A stretch of 60,000 nt of DNA, taken from assembly GCA_029204225.1 (NCBI GenBank), contig CM055097.1, positions 4,190,620-4,250,619 on the forward strand, read 5' to 3'. Source of the stretch: Diphasiastrum complanatum. Taxonomy: Eukaryota; Streptophyta; Lycopodiopsida; Lycopodiales; Lycopodiaceae. Numbering within the stretch: position 1 is the stretch's first letter; each line of letters opens with the position of its first letter. The position numbers and the translations under genes are program-made. The notes beneath the pieces are model-generated. The model saw nothing but the letters and a program-made list of their open reading frames with translations, ran no database searches and was not told the DNA's origin. This document shows, piece after piece, positions 1-16,638 of this stretch.

Positions 1-642
1 CTACATCCATTTGCTCCACAATTGTGGCATGAGGAGGAATCCGAAGAGGTAATAGGTGAAAAACCTCAAGGGATGGGAAAGGTTCATAGGTTGACACCAT
101 TCCAACGAGAAAAAATTCCACATTCATGCTTTATAATTGTGGAATTATGGATAAATGGCTAAACCCATTGGAAAAAGAGAAGAAAGAGAGGACCTTGGCT
201 AGAAAGCACCAACGACATAATAGAAGTAGACACATGGCCACAAGTTCATTTGATATTGAGCCATTTCCCAAGCAATGCACTATAGAGTGGATGCATGGCA
301 CACTACAAATAACATCAAAGGAGGGACAAAAAATATCAAATGCAGAATGGGACTTTGCTAGAGGATGTGAATGGAAGGTATTATTCAAGAGATACTTTGT
401 TATTATAACATTTTTGTTTATAACAATATTTGTTTAATCATTATGAAATACCATGTTCATTCACCATGATTATTTATGAAATTCATGTTTGTCATGTGGC
501 AATGCAAAATGTATAATGTTGTGTGGGCTTTTGTTAATAAAAAAAAGACGCACACATGATTGTGGTGTAATAGTAGTACACAGACTTGCTCCTCACGATT
601 TTCCTACTATTTCTTTGATAATAGGCTTGCTAGTAGGCTCGA
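1..642. other. No recognisable gene at left edge
   Basis: A reading frame at 126-437 (plus, 103 codons) is basic in its first half and ends in a hydrophobic run, but I recognise no domain. Nothing else in this stretch looks coding. It may be part of the same retroelement debris as the zinc-knuckle and gag remnants just downstream, which is an inference from position only. Confidence 0.4.
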
Positions 643-882
643 TTGCATCATCATCAAGCTTGTGCATTTGCTATTGCCACCGGACCAATGAGCAACTGCT
701 GTTTTATTTGTGGCAAAATTGGCCACTTCATGGTTGATTGTAAAGTTAAGAACCAATACCATGCGGAGTGTCCAGATTGTGTTCACAAACACAGTTTCAA
801 AGACTGTCCTAAACAACCTAACAGGATCCTTCTAGCGCGTCATATATCATCAGAACCTGTTAGAGTTCTTACCCGAGCATAG
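643..882 (+). pseudogene. Zinc-knuckle reading frame, retroelement-like
   Basis: A 79-codon frame contains one CCHC zinc knuckle (CFICGKIGHFMVDC, about residues 20-33), followed by a second Cys/His-rich stretch (CPDCVHKHSFKDC). Such knuckles bind nucleic acid and are typical of Gag proteins and of plant transposon-derived proteins. The usual order in copia is gag core then knuckle, but here the gag core (1043-1315) lies downstream. The two pieces are therefore probably from different elements or are rearranged. No start context or partner supports a functional gene. Confidence 0.4.
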
Positions 883-1042
883 CGCCAACACCAAGAACAA
901 CAACAACACATTGACAAATCAGCTGACCATCAAGGAAGCCCCTTGACAACTTCCACTTTACCCAAAGATTACCCAGACCCAAAAGTGGAACAAAGGCAGT
1001 ACAATGAATCTGAGAGATGAGTTTTTGTGAGAGGAAGAAAAT

Positions 1043-1340
1043 ATGGAAGGTCTGTTATCCGCCCAAATATCCGAAAAAGAGCAATCCGATCAAGATGCAA
1101 TTATGACATTGCTTTCAAGCTTGCCCTCTACATATGAGAACTGGGTGATGATCATATTGACACACTCAGATTTAACTCTTACTAGAGTTATCACTATGTT
1201 GCTGCAAGAAGGCAATAGAAGAAGTCAAGACACTTTGTCTACTTCTTCCTCTCAGGCTCTATATGTCAACAAAGGCTCTAAGCGGCAGAAGCAGAAAAGC
1301 TCCAACGCTGACTAGCGATCAACCACTTTTCAAAACGTTG
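1043..1340 (+). pseudogene. Ty1/copia gag remnant (UBN2-type)
   Basis: The frame contains the copia Gag signature DQDAIMTLLSSLPSTYENWV, followed by a leucine-rich helix and a Ser/Thr-rich plus basic tail. This matches the UBN2 gag domain and closely resembles the gag of the element at 16.6-23.0 kb. The frame ends at a TAG and the reading continues in frame for some residues afterwards, so the tail is cut by a nonsense change. The rest of gag-pol is absent, and the sequence runs directly into the repeat block that starts near 1.34 kb. Confidence 0.75.
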
Positions 1341-1521
1341 ATAAAGATACTCAACAACTGGTTTGCTGTCTAGCGCTTTTCATAAGCCACAAAGGTTGAA
1401 AAATATACCTGAAAAGCTGCCCATGTTTGCCCGCTGGGACAGCGATTGCTTGTAGTATTATCCAATCCCAATATGCCAGTCAAACCTTGCTACTACACAA
1501 CGGTAATCACAACATCCTGTG

Positions 1522-2171
<650 letters not shown>

Positions 2172-4048
2172 CTGCACTTAGTTTCTCTTGACAAAGAAAG
2201 ACTGAAACCTTTTGAAGCCTTTATTTATAATCCAACAAGGTAAAATATAGCTGAAAAGTAAAATACAATACTAAATAGTACCATAAAGCATAACCACTTT
2301 CAAGACGTCCACTTGGTACCTGCGACCATCCCACAAAACAAAACTGCACAAGCTAGTTTAGTGAGGACAACATGTGTCATAGCTGAGAGTGAGTTGTTAT
2401 TCATGTCCAAAAGAAGTTGTACTACTTAACAGCTTTGCATAACATCTTAAAACATAGTCCAGTCTTCCCGAACAAACAGTGTTTTGGCAATAGGCCAAGC
2501 CATTATATCACCGTATCAGTACGAGTGCCATGTTGATCAGCTTACGAGCAGTTGGTCCATATCAGTTCATTTTTAGTTATTAGAAGAGTATGAGTAGGTT
2601 AAATCGTTTACATTTTGCTTAGCCAAAAAACTTGGTCGTGTGCTGGTATTAGGGCAAATCCATGCTATGCTAACCCAAGTGACCCTTACAAAGCAAGGTA
2701 CGTCATGCACTATTGTCCATACTCCTAAGCATATCCATGCTTTTCAGTTGTATCTCATCAAAGGTCTAAAGTAGCACTTAATAGGGTAGGGTTAAGTATT
2801 GTCGTGATTGTTATATATAGATCATATAACAACCATGGTATATGAGCCTTGCTTCATATAGACATGATCAGTTATTAGTAAGAAATTTCCAATGTTTTTA
2901 CTAGATATTAGGGCAGATCCGTGCCATTCTAATCCTTTCGTAAAAACTACGTATCTTAGGCATTTCCATGATGTCTAAGACCATTTCATTGGAGTTCCTA
3001 TTGTTAGGTTTTTAACAAGGATTTCTTTTAAGAATAATTTAGTTAATTTCGCTTTTCTGGGAAGTAGTATCTTTCATATAAGCCGAAGAATTGTACAAAT
3101 CTTCAAAGAATTATGCGTAGATGATGTTATTGTTCATCTCTAGACAGTAGGTATCTTTTCGAAAGAGCTTTTAAGAATTGATGAAGCTAGCAATCCATCG
3201 CTGGGTTGCATGCTCATTAACCTCTTGATAGTTTTATAAACAGTGAAAGAAAAAGCCAACTATCCATCGTTGTTACTTCATGCTTAAACTGTAGCCAGAA
3301 ATCTACTAGGGATAGAGCCATCCTTGCGCTGTATTTCAAAAGTAAACAAGCATCTTCATAGATAGAGATGTGGTTAGTATACCATCGCTGCAATCAAAGT
3401 ATCATTAAAGACATGTATGTAAGCAGAATACATCCATCACTACCTTTTGGGCAGGATGTATGCCTACTTTCTCAAGGATACATGCGTAACTTGTCCATCA
3501 CTGTGGACAACTATTATTCCAACATAAAAAACTTTGTGAAAAGCTTCATTTGATGAATAAACTCTACGGATCTCTGAGAGTTATCTTAAAGAGTATCATA
3601 TCGAATGCTACAACCAGGCAAGAAGAGAGCGACCATAGCAAAGCATTGAAATGAAGAGTACTTACCGCATAAGATCTTTTCCAAAGCATCGAACTGGTAT
3701 GGGCGCACTTTTTGTAGGTGAGAGCCAGGAAAACTCTTCACAGTGTTGTGAGGAGTCAATTGTCGAAAGCTACATGTTTATATAGTGTCATGCAACGAAA
3801 TTTCCCGTAAGGTGACTTTCAATTTAAAGAGGACAGGAAAATAAATTTTCCTCCAGTAGGGTCTTAAAATTAAAAGTTTTGTAGAGTCTTTTAAAAAAAA
3901 AAAAAGTGGGGAGTTTCTTTAATCAAAAAAACTTTTTGTAAGTGTAGAAGGTTAATTAAAAAACCTTGTGTTTTTGAAGAGGCAGTATGTTTGTTGTTTT
4001 CCACTCGTTTGATAGCAAAGCGCGGTAAATATAAATGAAGAAGCATCC

Positions 4049-4050
<2 letters not shown>

Positions 4051-4142
<92 letters not shown>
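4051..4142. repeat. (GA)n microsatellite in second repeat copy
   Basis: A perfect tract of about 92 bp at the position matching the tract of the first copy. It is preceded by 'atccat' and followed by AACAAGATTTCACATAG. Confidence 0.95.
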
Positions 4143-4147
<5 letters not shown>

Positions 4148-6332
4148 GATTTCACATAGTCCCTCTTGACAAGTCAAGACCAAACCCCTTCAATTTAAAG
4201 CATAACAGGTAAAAAATACAGCTGTATAAAGTATAACAGTACAGAGTACCATAAAGCGAAGCAAGTTCTAAGACACCCAACTGTTACCTGCCACCATCCC
4301 ACACAACAAAACCGCACAAGTTAGTCGTGTGAGGAAGACAAGTGTCATAGTTGAGCATCAGTTGTTATCCATGTCCGAAATAAGATTCACTTTATCAGTT
4401 AAATTGCATTTATAAAAAATACGTCCAGTCTTCCCAATCATTTACTTCATTACTAAGCAATACATTCTGCTCTTTAACGAAGCCGTATCAGGGCACAAGC
4501 CATACCGATCAGTACAAGGGCAAAAGAAATGTATTAGGTTCACATTTACATTTTACATGTAAGAAACTATCCTTCATTATACTGATGGCCAGAGGTATGA
4601 CTATGGTCATAGCGTTAGGTACTAGAGCACTTCTGTGCTATGCTAGCCCCCATGGATATCCCGTAACTATTTTTTGGGAGTCCAAACATCGAACAGCTTG
4701 GGCAAATCCATGCCATTCAAGTGTACCATTGTCAAGCTCTATATGAGTATGTGACCTTACAAACAACACTAGGACACATGATGCAAGCGAACTTAGTTAA
4801 AAAAAATACAAGCTCATGTCTATTTTAATGTACATAAGATCAAACTTCTATAACTTCATTAGTTACTACTTTTAAAGAAAGAAATTTTAGAATTATCATG
4901 CATGGATAAGACTTCCTGTAGTAACGAGTAAGGCTACCCACCATATTGGTGTAGTTTCGTATAGCATCGTACCTAAATGATAGACGAAGTCATCTCTTGC
5001 GAATTATCCATCTTCAGCTATTTTAACAAATCACCTACGTGCTGGAAGATTCCAACCCAAAGTATTGTGTTAAGCGTATAGTACTTCTATCACCCTCATA
5101 GTCTTTAGCAATAGTTAATCCATCATTTAGCTGTAGATTACTAGCTTATCATTCAACTTTATTCGAGAGCAATTCCTTCCCCACAATACCCACATCATAC
5201 AGATATTCATGTTCTGTACATACATCTTCTCAGGAATAAACAATCACACCAAGCTTCCTTTGTGTTTACACTTCTAAGAAGTCATTCTACTCTTTATCAG
5301 AGGCAGCAATCTATCATACAATCATAGCAATCATCCAGAGCAACCAATCATAGCAAGCTACAGCCAAATGGAGTAGTAGGAATGCTCTTATCAATAACAT
5401 ATATGTATCCATCATTGTTATCTCTGGAAACCATAAGCAAGGCCAGCGGTCCATCGCACTTTCTCAATCCTTACATACTGTAAAATGCGTGGAAATATGC
5501 ATGCATGCAAGGCCATCCTTCATCACTATAGTAACATGGATTTCACACTAAAAAAGGAGCGCTGGCCAGCGGCCCATTCCGCTATACAGATAGCGTTGGC
5601 CAGCGACTACTTATCAACAAAAATCAGTGCTATTTATGGTATACACCTGGATCGTTGTCCAGCGCCAACCAGAACTCAATTTTTGGTAGAAAAAATACCT
5701 ATAAAGGTGCCCACTATTGCTCCTTGAGGTAGCGTTTGCTTGTAAGAATGCCGAATCACAATTTTGCAAGTCACAACTTGCTACTACACAATGGTAATCA
5801 CAGCAAGTTGTAAGCATCCATTCATAATCATAAAGCACAGTACACAACCTTTAGTATCAGCGAGCTAGCATTCCTCATACCATTCTCACCTTAGGTTGAA
5901 GTATCGTTCACACGATTGCACATCCCGTAGCATTCATGAGTATTCCTCTTCGATTGCAATCATCGTACAGAAAAACACCAGTAGAGCAGGGCTGAAGGAG
6001 AGAGAGAAAAAAAGGCAAGAAAGTATGAAAGTGAATAGGGTTTTGTGACTTCCCTCTTTATAGCACCAGAGGACACTTAGGTGTACTAAGTGCAAATTGC
6101 TGCTCACCATTAGATTGACCATTCAAAATGTGCACAGATCTTGGCCCTTGAAAAGAGTACCAACTTTCCCACCACTTTTTTTTTTTTAAAAAAAAAATTA
6201 TAAGTGGGGTCTTCTATCATAGCAAGGCATTTTTCTTACGCCCCGACAAGTGAATAGGGTTAGTACGCGACATTTGCATTCTATAGAGGTTTGTGAAGCA
6301 AATAGAGTGATATATGTACGTAACAGAGCCCA

Positions 6333-6481
<149 letters not shown>

Positions 6482-9400
6482 TCGAAGCTCCTCTTGACAA
6501 GTCAAGATCAAAACCGTTTAAGACCCTTTATTCATAAACCAACAAGGAAAAACATAGCTGAAAAGTACACAAAACAGTATTAGAAAGCACCGTAAAGCAG
6601 AATATATTTCAAGACATCCAGCTGGTACCTGCCACCACACAAAATTGCACAAGTTAGCACAGTGAGGAAGACAGGTGTCAGCGCCGAATGTCAGTTATTA
6701 TCCATGTACAAAATACGTTAAGCCCAACTAATCAGTTTACAATGTAAATAAGGTTGTTCATAGTCTGTTCTTCCCTTGTTGAAAGTTATTTAAGGTGATA
6801 GGCCTAACCATATCGATACCGTATCAGGGCGAGTGCCATACTAATCAGTTTGATGGTACAGGTTCCTATTTATTGTTTGAGCAAGTATATTATAATGCAT
6901 TTATGAAAACAACAGTAAAATATAGTGCAAGTAACTAACATATAAGTGGCTTGGACCAGCACATGAAATTTGGGGCAAATCCATGCCATACAAGAGTCTG
7001 CAAGCAATCTTATAGTTAGATAAGCTTAAGAACTATGATCGTAATTTACTATGCAATAGAGCACAATACTTGTTATCATAAACAAATCCTTTTATTTATG
7101 CCGTTTATGAGGAGGATTGTTTATACCAAAAAAAGTCATATATACTACATTCAATCATGCCAAAGATGAGTGTAATTTTCGTGAATATTATAGCATTCAT
7201 TCTTTATTGTATTCCATATACCCAACTTTGAATCTTTTGTCTTAGAATAACTCCGAAATATATGAGAAACACTAACCTGAATGGTCAACGCAGGTGATTC
7301 TTGTGATCTGGCCATATAAGCTTTCGATTGCTCTTGAGAACCCTCAAAGTCCATATGCAAGTCTATTTATAACAATGCATATTAATGCACATGAAATATA
7401 TGCTATGGTTGTGATCCATACTATCTAATATAACCCATTATCGGAGCATTCTTACCATTGCAAATCGTGCATGGCAACCGTTCAGGTAGTAGAGATCATA
7501 CCTTATCTATTCGTATGCTGGAAACTAATGGTATAAAGCTTAGAGCTTATGCGATTTTGCTGCTATACTGTTGAAAGCCAAATACGATAGCATATCTGGT
7601 TATAACATAAACGTATTTCAAGTGCTCATTGTGATAATAAAAATCATACATTCAAACATCATTAAATGAGCTCATAGCCAGAACGTGGAATGAGACATGT
7701 ATCGTAGCTCATCGCTGGTTTATCATCATAATATACTTCTCCATATCAAAATTTCTAAAAAGCTATCCTACTATACGTAGGATAGTAAACTGGATAGGCA
7801 GCGTTGAACCGCATTGAATGCTATTGAAACGTGGATACCTCATGTATCATGCATGCAAGCTACATAAAGAGAGCAAGTACTTCTCTGGTCAGCGATATCT
7901 TGTGGGATCGCGATTGAGTAGCATCTATATATCTTCCGTAGCAGCGATTTGCAATGTATGTTGCCCACATACTATGCTCTTGATCAGCGATTGAAAGGAT
8001 TCATTTTCAAACACGATTTCTGGCCAGTGATGGCCTAGCTTACTACTTTGGCCAGCAGTGCAAAATCACATATGCATGGATGCTAAAAAGCCATATCTGA
8101 CCAGCGATTGCATACAAAGTAATCTCATGCAAACTTTCTTATAGGTAGTAGCCTATACTGCGATGCATTAGCAGCAAAGAGGCGCCTTCCAAAACTTATG
8201 TAATATGTTTTTCTACTGAACATTCAGATAGCAAGAATACAAAAGAGTTGAATATACATATCGTGTGCACTTTATATGGTGGAAAATGCTCTCAAAAGAA
8301 TGAAAAGCTATACGATTGATCTACGGATAAGTAAGTGGCTAGCTATTGATAATGACTTTGTTAGGCTTCAAGAATACTCTATACTTAATCCAATATTATC
8401 GGTGTGAATGCCTTACCACGTGGGTGATTCGTTTAAGCAACTGAAGATGGATAGTTCACAAGAGATGACTTCAACTCTCATTCAGGTATGACGCTTTACG
8501 GAATATCACCAATATGGTGGGTGACCTAACTTGGTACCATGATTTTATTCACGTATGTATGATGATTTACAAACCTTGCCCGTAATATTTTTTTACGTAA
8601 TAAATTATATAGCTTGATCCTGCATGCGCAGTAGATAACATGGGCATGAGTTAAATTTTTTTTTCTCTACATCCAGTGTCCAATTAATATAAGTAAAATC
8701 AAGTAATTATATAGAGCTCGACCATGGTACACTTGAACGGCATAGATTTGCCCAAGTAGTTCGGCGCTTGGACTCCTGGTAAACTGATACGAGAGGCTTG
8801 TGGGGGCTAGTATAGCATGGTGGTGCTCTAGTACCTAGTGCTGTGACCATCGCCCAGTCTCTGTCCATCTATGTATTGAAAGATAGCTGCTCACATGAAG
8901 AATGTATATGTGAAATTAATACGTTCTTTTTGCTCCTTTACTGATCAATATGGCGTCTGCCCTGATACGGCTTCGTTTAAAGGGCAGAACGTATTGCTAA
9001 GTTATAAAATGAATGATTGGGAAGATTAGACGTACTTGTTTTTAATGCAACCTAGCTAATAAAGTAGTGAATCCTGTTTCAGACATGAATAACAACTAAT
9101 GCTTAGCTATGACACCTGCCTTCCTCATGCAACTAACTTGTGCGGTTTTGTTGTGTGGGATGATGGCAGGTAACAACTGGGTGTCTTAAAACTTGCTTCG
9201 CTTTATGGTACTCTCTGTACTGTTAAACTTTATACAACTGTATCTTTACCTGTTATGCTATAAATTGAAGGGTTCAAAGGGTTTGGTCTTGACTTGTCAA
9301 GACGGACTATGTGAAATCTTGTTCTCTTTCTCTAGCATCTTTGATGCCACTCCGGCCACCCTTTGGTCGGGGTAGCACCAAACCTTTACCTGTACTTGTA

Positions 9401-9524
9401 TTTTATGGCTAACAAGGTCTGTTGTATGATGTAGTCCATAGGATGGTTTCATGATGCAGTCAGTCTTGGCTATGGGGAGCCCCTTCCTCCTCCTAGTCCT
9501 TTTGTTCAGACTATTATATGTTGC

Positions 9525-10196
9525 ATGAAGAAGGCTGTTGAAGTTCACAATTTGATTACTACTTATGATATGACTACTTGTAATGCTGCTGGCTCAGATG
9601 ATAAAATTCTTTGCCTTGTTGATTTGATGTGCATCATGGATTGGATCAAAATCTATACGAATTTTATTAAAAAGAAGGAATCCCTTAGCATGGTTGAAAA
9701 AAATTATATGGAACTTTCAAACTATGCTGAACGAATTGCTGCTGAGGAAAAATTCTGTAATACGCATGTTCGAAAAGTATTTGCTTGCCTGGAAAAAGAA
9801 AATGGTGACTCTATTGATACTGCTCCTACTTCACCTCACCCGTTGATTTTTACCTAAGACCTTGATAAATACAATGCTTCTCAGTTAGAGTCTTTCTTGC
9901 AAAAAATCTGCGATGTGGGAAATCAATCTGCCTTTGAATTTTGTCAAGCCAATAGCTACCAAGTACCATTGGTACCTAGTCGTGTCATTGAGTTTAAATC
10001 TGCAAAAACTGCTTATAAACTTTGGAGCCTTCCTTCTGTCAACTTCCTAGCACCTATCTCTATTGAGCTCTGGATCGCTCTTGCTCATCTCACTGATGAA
10101 GAAGTCCAAGCATGCAAGCTTGCTGCTTTGCATAAGAATCTTTCTTTTGATACTTCTATTGCCTTTGATACTGTTATCAAGATGAGTAGATTTGAA
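9525..10196 (+). pseudogene. N-terminal pieces of the RT element
   Basis: Two frames separated by one TAA at 9855-9857 read on as one acidic, helix-rich protein of about 220 residues. I recognise no domain in them. They precede the RT core on the same strand, and the coding-like composition stops near 10196, where the opposite strand becomes the coherent one. They may be the N-terminal part of the same polyprotein. The alternative is an unrelated gene fragment. Confidence 0.4.
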
Positions 10197-10199
10197 TCT

Positions 10200-10870
10200 T
10201 CAAGATGTCCTTTTGAGCAGACCTGGGCTAGAACTAGAGGCCATTTTGACACCGGCTTTAACAGAATGAGCCTTCATCAAGCTAGAATCTGGAACTGGAA
10301 AAGACCCTTCTTTAAGTGCAGATGTGGTGATAAGTACAAAAACAAATCTTCTATCATATAGTTTGATCACTCTATCTGGTATATAATGAATCATCTTTCC
10401 ATTTTCTTTCCTGGTGCATCTCTGCAAAATCAGCTTAATGTCTTCTTCCTTTAGTTGCATAAACCTGCTAGAGAGGTTGTCAAGTCCCACATTGTCTTTC
10501 TGTATATCCGACAATACATGATTAATGTTGCCATTGAACTTTCCATAAACCCTATTGCTAAACTCCTTGCACACCTTGGCGATGCTGAAAACATTCGAGA
10601 AATTGAATGTCTTTTGAAAAAACCTAGCTTCTCTACCTTGCAAGACAAATACTTCCAGAATACTAGCAAAAGACGGGTTCCTTCAATCTGAACAATCCAA
10701 GCTCAGTCATATCAGCAGTGGCAATAACAGGATAAGAAAGTATTTTGCAAACAAAGGCAAAGAGGGGCAAAGCAGTGGTGGAAAGGGGGATCTTCCTATC
10801 AGAAAGCTGAACTTTTACCGTGATTGATCCATGTGCAGGAGGACTTAGAAGAAACAAGGATATTGAAGGT
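10200..10870 (-). pseudogene. Oppositely oriented coding-like stretch inside the RT element
   Basis: On the minus strand two frames (10857-10663 and 10643-10200) give protein-like sequence, including a long helical stretch around LKEEDIKLILQRC, while the plus strand here is broken. The simplest reading is that an internal segment of the element was inverted. A separate minus-strand insertion is possible. I do not recognise the protein. Confidence 0.35.
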
Positions 10871-10949
10871 CAACAATACTGGTAGACGATGACTAGTGGT
10901 TAAAAGAGATAGAGAGAAGTTTTTTTTTGCATTTACGTTATTATAATAG

Positions 10950-11511
10950 ATGATTTGAGAGGATTGATGTCAAACAACTATATGCTGAAACCTTACTTCA
11001 GATTTTTTGTCATACTGATGAGACTTTTGAGCTTATCATGTTTGGTTGGTCTTACTTTCCACATTTGAAACATGAATGGTATAAACCCTTTCAAGTTTTC
11101 TGTGATTTGGATGTTGACAACATTCCACCTTGTACTTGCGCTTATAATAAACGTTTTAAAGAGTTCATTTCAAAAAAATTTGGGCATGTTGTCTCGATGG
11201 ATACTGGAATTATTAGAAGCAAAGTTTAATAGAATGACTTGAACAAAGGACTTAATTACATCCCATTACGCCAGTCTAATATAAATGAGGTAGCTTTAGA
11301 ACTTTATCGTGGATGGTTTGAATTGGCAAGTTATTTACCTACTTATCAAAATATTGATCATGAGACTGTTATGGAACATGCCCTGATTTGCAAAGTTGCT
11401 GTAACAAACTTTTTGAAAAATACCAAGTGGCTACATGGAAAAAGTATTATGAATAAAAAACTTACAAATGCCATTGATGAGCGTAATTGGATTATACCAA
11501 TCTATATGTGA
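10950..11511 (+). pseudogene. Pre-RT conserved region of the element
   Basis: A continuous reading runs from about 10950 to 11226, ending in two adjacent stop codons (TAA TAG), and resumes at 11239. It includes a Cys pair (CTCAYNKRF), a short motif GHVVSMDTGII, and then KGLNYIPLRQSNINEV. In Penelope-like RT proteins a conserved 'GLN-(H/Y)-IP' type motif precedes the RT fingers, so the order is correct. About 400 bp of poorly readable sequence separates it from the RT core. Confidence 0.5.
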
Positions 11512-11916
11512 ATGGTGTGGATAAGGCTCAACATAACCCATGTTTTATGTGCATCTATTTTGTAAGAAATTTGGCTTTAGTGAGATTGTCGAGTCCAGAT
11601 TTTGCCCTGTTTCCAAAAGAAAATGATATACACTAGACATGGCTATGATTGAGATCCGAGATACTTTTACTACTAAAATACCTGATTTTCAAATAGGAAA
11701 AGAAGAATTACCTTTCTTAATGCATTCAGATGGATTACAAACGCACATGACTGCTATTTTTCTAAAGTGGCCACATTTATTTTTGGAGCTCTTGGTATGC
11801 TGACTCCGCTCCTTATGGAGAGAGCAAGCCTTAAGGCAACTTCATACCGAAGTATCCTAAATGTGCATACCAACCTATTCTAGTAGTGTGATTCATCTAC
11901 TGAATTTTATCTTAAT

Positions 11917-12738
11917 GTGCCTAACAAAATCACTTCGATGTGGTCTATTGACATCGCGAAATGCTATGAAAATATTCCTCTTAATGGTCCTGATGGGCTA
12001 AAAATAATAATACGGAGAATGATAGGGTTTGCATTCAAGTCTTGTAAAAACAAAAAACTTGCCTATCAATGGAAATCGAGCCTTAAGCAATTTGATTGGA
12101 AATGGGTTACTAATCAAACTGATAATTGGACTGTGATTGACATGAAACCTCTTTGCCAATATAATGATATACTGATTGACAATTGCATAGTAAGAATAGG
12201 AAACAGGATTTGGAAACAGGTCTGTGGTATTTCTATGGGTTTTGCATGTTCCCCTACATGGTGTAAATGGTATATGTTATTCTTTGAATTACATTTTATG
12301 AAAAGGCTTGCCAGACTTGGAAAGGTGGAATACCTACGTGCCTTCAAGCATACTTTCCGTTATAATGATGATATTTGTTTCATAAACAATACAGATGCTC
12401 TTGTATTTCTAGACAATGAGCAACTTCGTGTCGATGATAATGCCTTATGGATCTATCCCTTGGAGTACCTCACCAAAGAAAATGAAGACGCTTCGGAGAA
12501 TATTACCACTACCTTTGATTCTCTTTCAGGTAAATTTCATATGAAAAAATTTGACAAGCAAAGGGTACTTCCGTTTTCGTTTTTCCAGTATATACACTTA
12601 ACTGCCAATAGGCCGATTATGAACTCATATAAAGTTATTATCGCTCAAATTATTGCTGGTATTGTTGTAGCGAACAAGATACTTTTGTGGATGAGGTCAG
12701 AAACATTGTTCTTGCTTTTCAAAGTAATGGGTTCATGA
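11917..12738 (+). pseudogene. Reverse transcriptase core, Penelope-like
   Basis: The 273-codon frame carries RT motifs in order: motif A SIDIAKCYENIPLNGPD (Asp in DIAKCYENIP), motif B QVCGISMGFACSPTWC, motif C FRYNDDICFIN, then WIYPLEYL and a YDKR-like FDKQRVLPFSFFQYI block. The Y-x-NIP form of motif A, the G-(I)-x-MG-x-x-x-SP form of motif B and the downstream 'DKR...P' block are typical of Penelope-like RTs. Motif C reads YNDD, so both catalytic Asp residues remain. The frame is closed by TGA at 12736-12738. Upstream fingers are degraded. Confidence 0.7.
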
Positions 12739-12835
12739 GAGGAAGATTATATGAGATTATTAACAACCTATTCTTACATAATTTGTTCCCTGGAATCAAG
12801 TTTGCTTTACCAAAAAATGCTAAATTTATTTTGGT

Positions 12836-12873
12836 GGGCAGTTAGGACTCCATCTCAGAGGTGCTAACTGCCC
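12836..12873. other. Perfect 10-bp inverted repeat (hairpin) after RT
   Basis: GGGCAGTTAG (12836-12845) and CTAACTGCCC (12864-12873) can form a 10-bp stem with an 18-nt loop. It lies between the RT reading frame and the (CT)n edge of the right inverted repeat. It may be a structural RNA element at the 3' end of the retroelement, or chance. Confidence 0.5.
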
Positions 12874-12910
12874 CTTGAGAGACTTTGCTAGCAGTGGGTA
12901 CGGTTGGTGG

Positions 12911-13539
<629 letters not shown>

Positions 13540-13597
13540 AATGGTAGGTGACTTTCTTCATAAATTGAAATGGTAGGTGACTTTCTTCATAAATTTC
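13540..13597. repeat. 29-bp tandem duplication at repeat-block edge
   Basis: The word AATGGTAGGTGACTTTCTTC continues for a 29-bp unit (13540-13568) and is repeated directly at 13569-13597 with differences only in the last bases. It starts exactly where the long inverted repeat ends, so it may have formed during insertion or repair. Confidence 0.8.
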
Positions 13598-13599
13598 AA

Positions 13600-16638
<3,039 letters not shown>

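Larger units (their letters stand above)
9420..12739 (+). pseudogene. Decayed Penelope-like reverse transcriptase element
   Basis: Plus-strand coding pieces lie in one order. N-terminal pieces at 9525-9857 and on to about 10196 are of unknown function, separated by a stop. A conserved pre-RT stretch at about 10950-11511 contains KGLNYIPLRQSNINEV. An RT core lies at 11917-12738. The whole is broken by several stops and frameshifts and by an oppositely oriented stretch at about 10200-10870. Its motif set matches RTs of the Penelope-like branch rather than copia, gypsy or LINE enzymes. No GIY-YIG or other endonuclease was recognised. It sits between repeats on the left and an inverted copy on the right, as expected if these are the element's own terminal repeats (inference). 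Confidence 0.6.

Noticed and set aside
4580-4620. Possible hammerhead ribozyme core (CTGATG) in the repeat unit
   Set aside because: Some Penelope-like repeats carry hammerheads, so I looked, but the required GAAA and stem partners are not present around this or other CTGATGA words.
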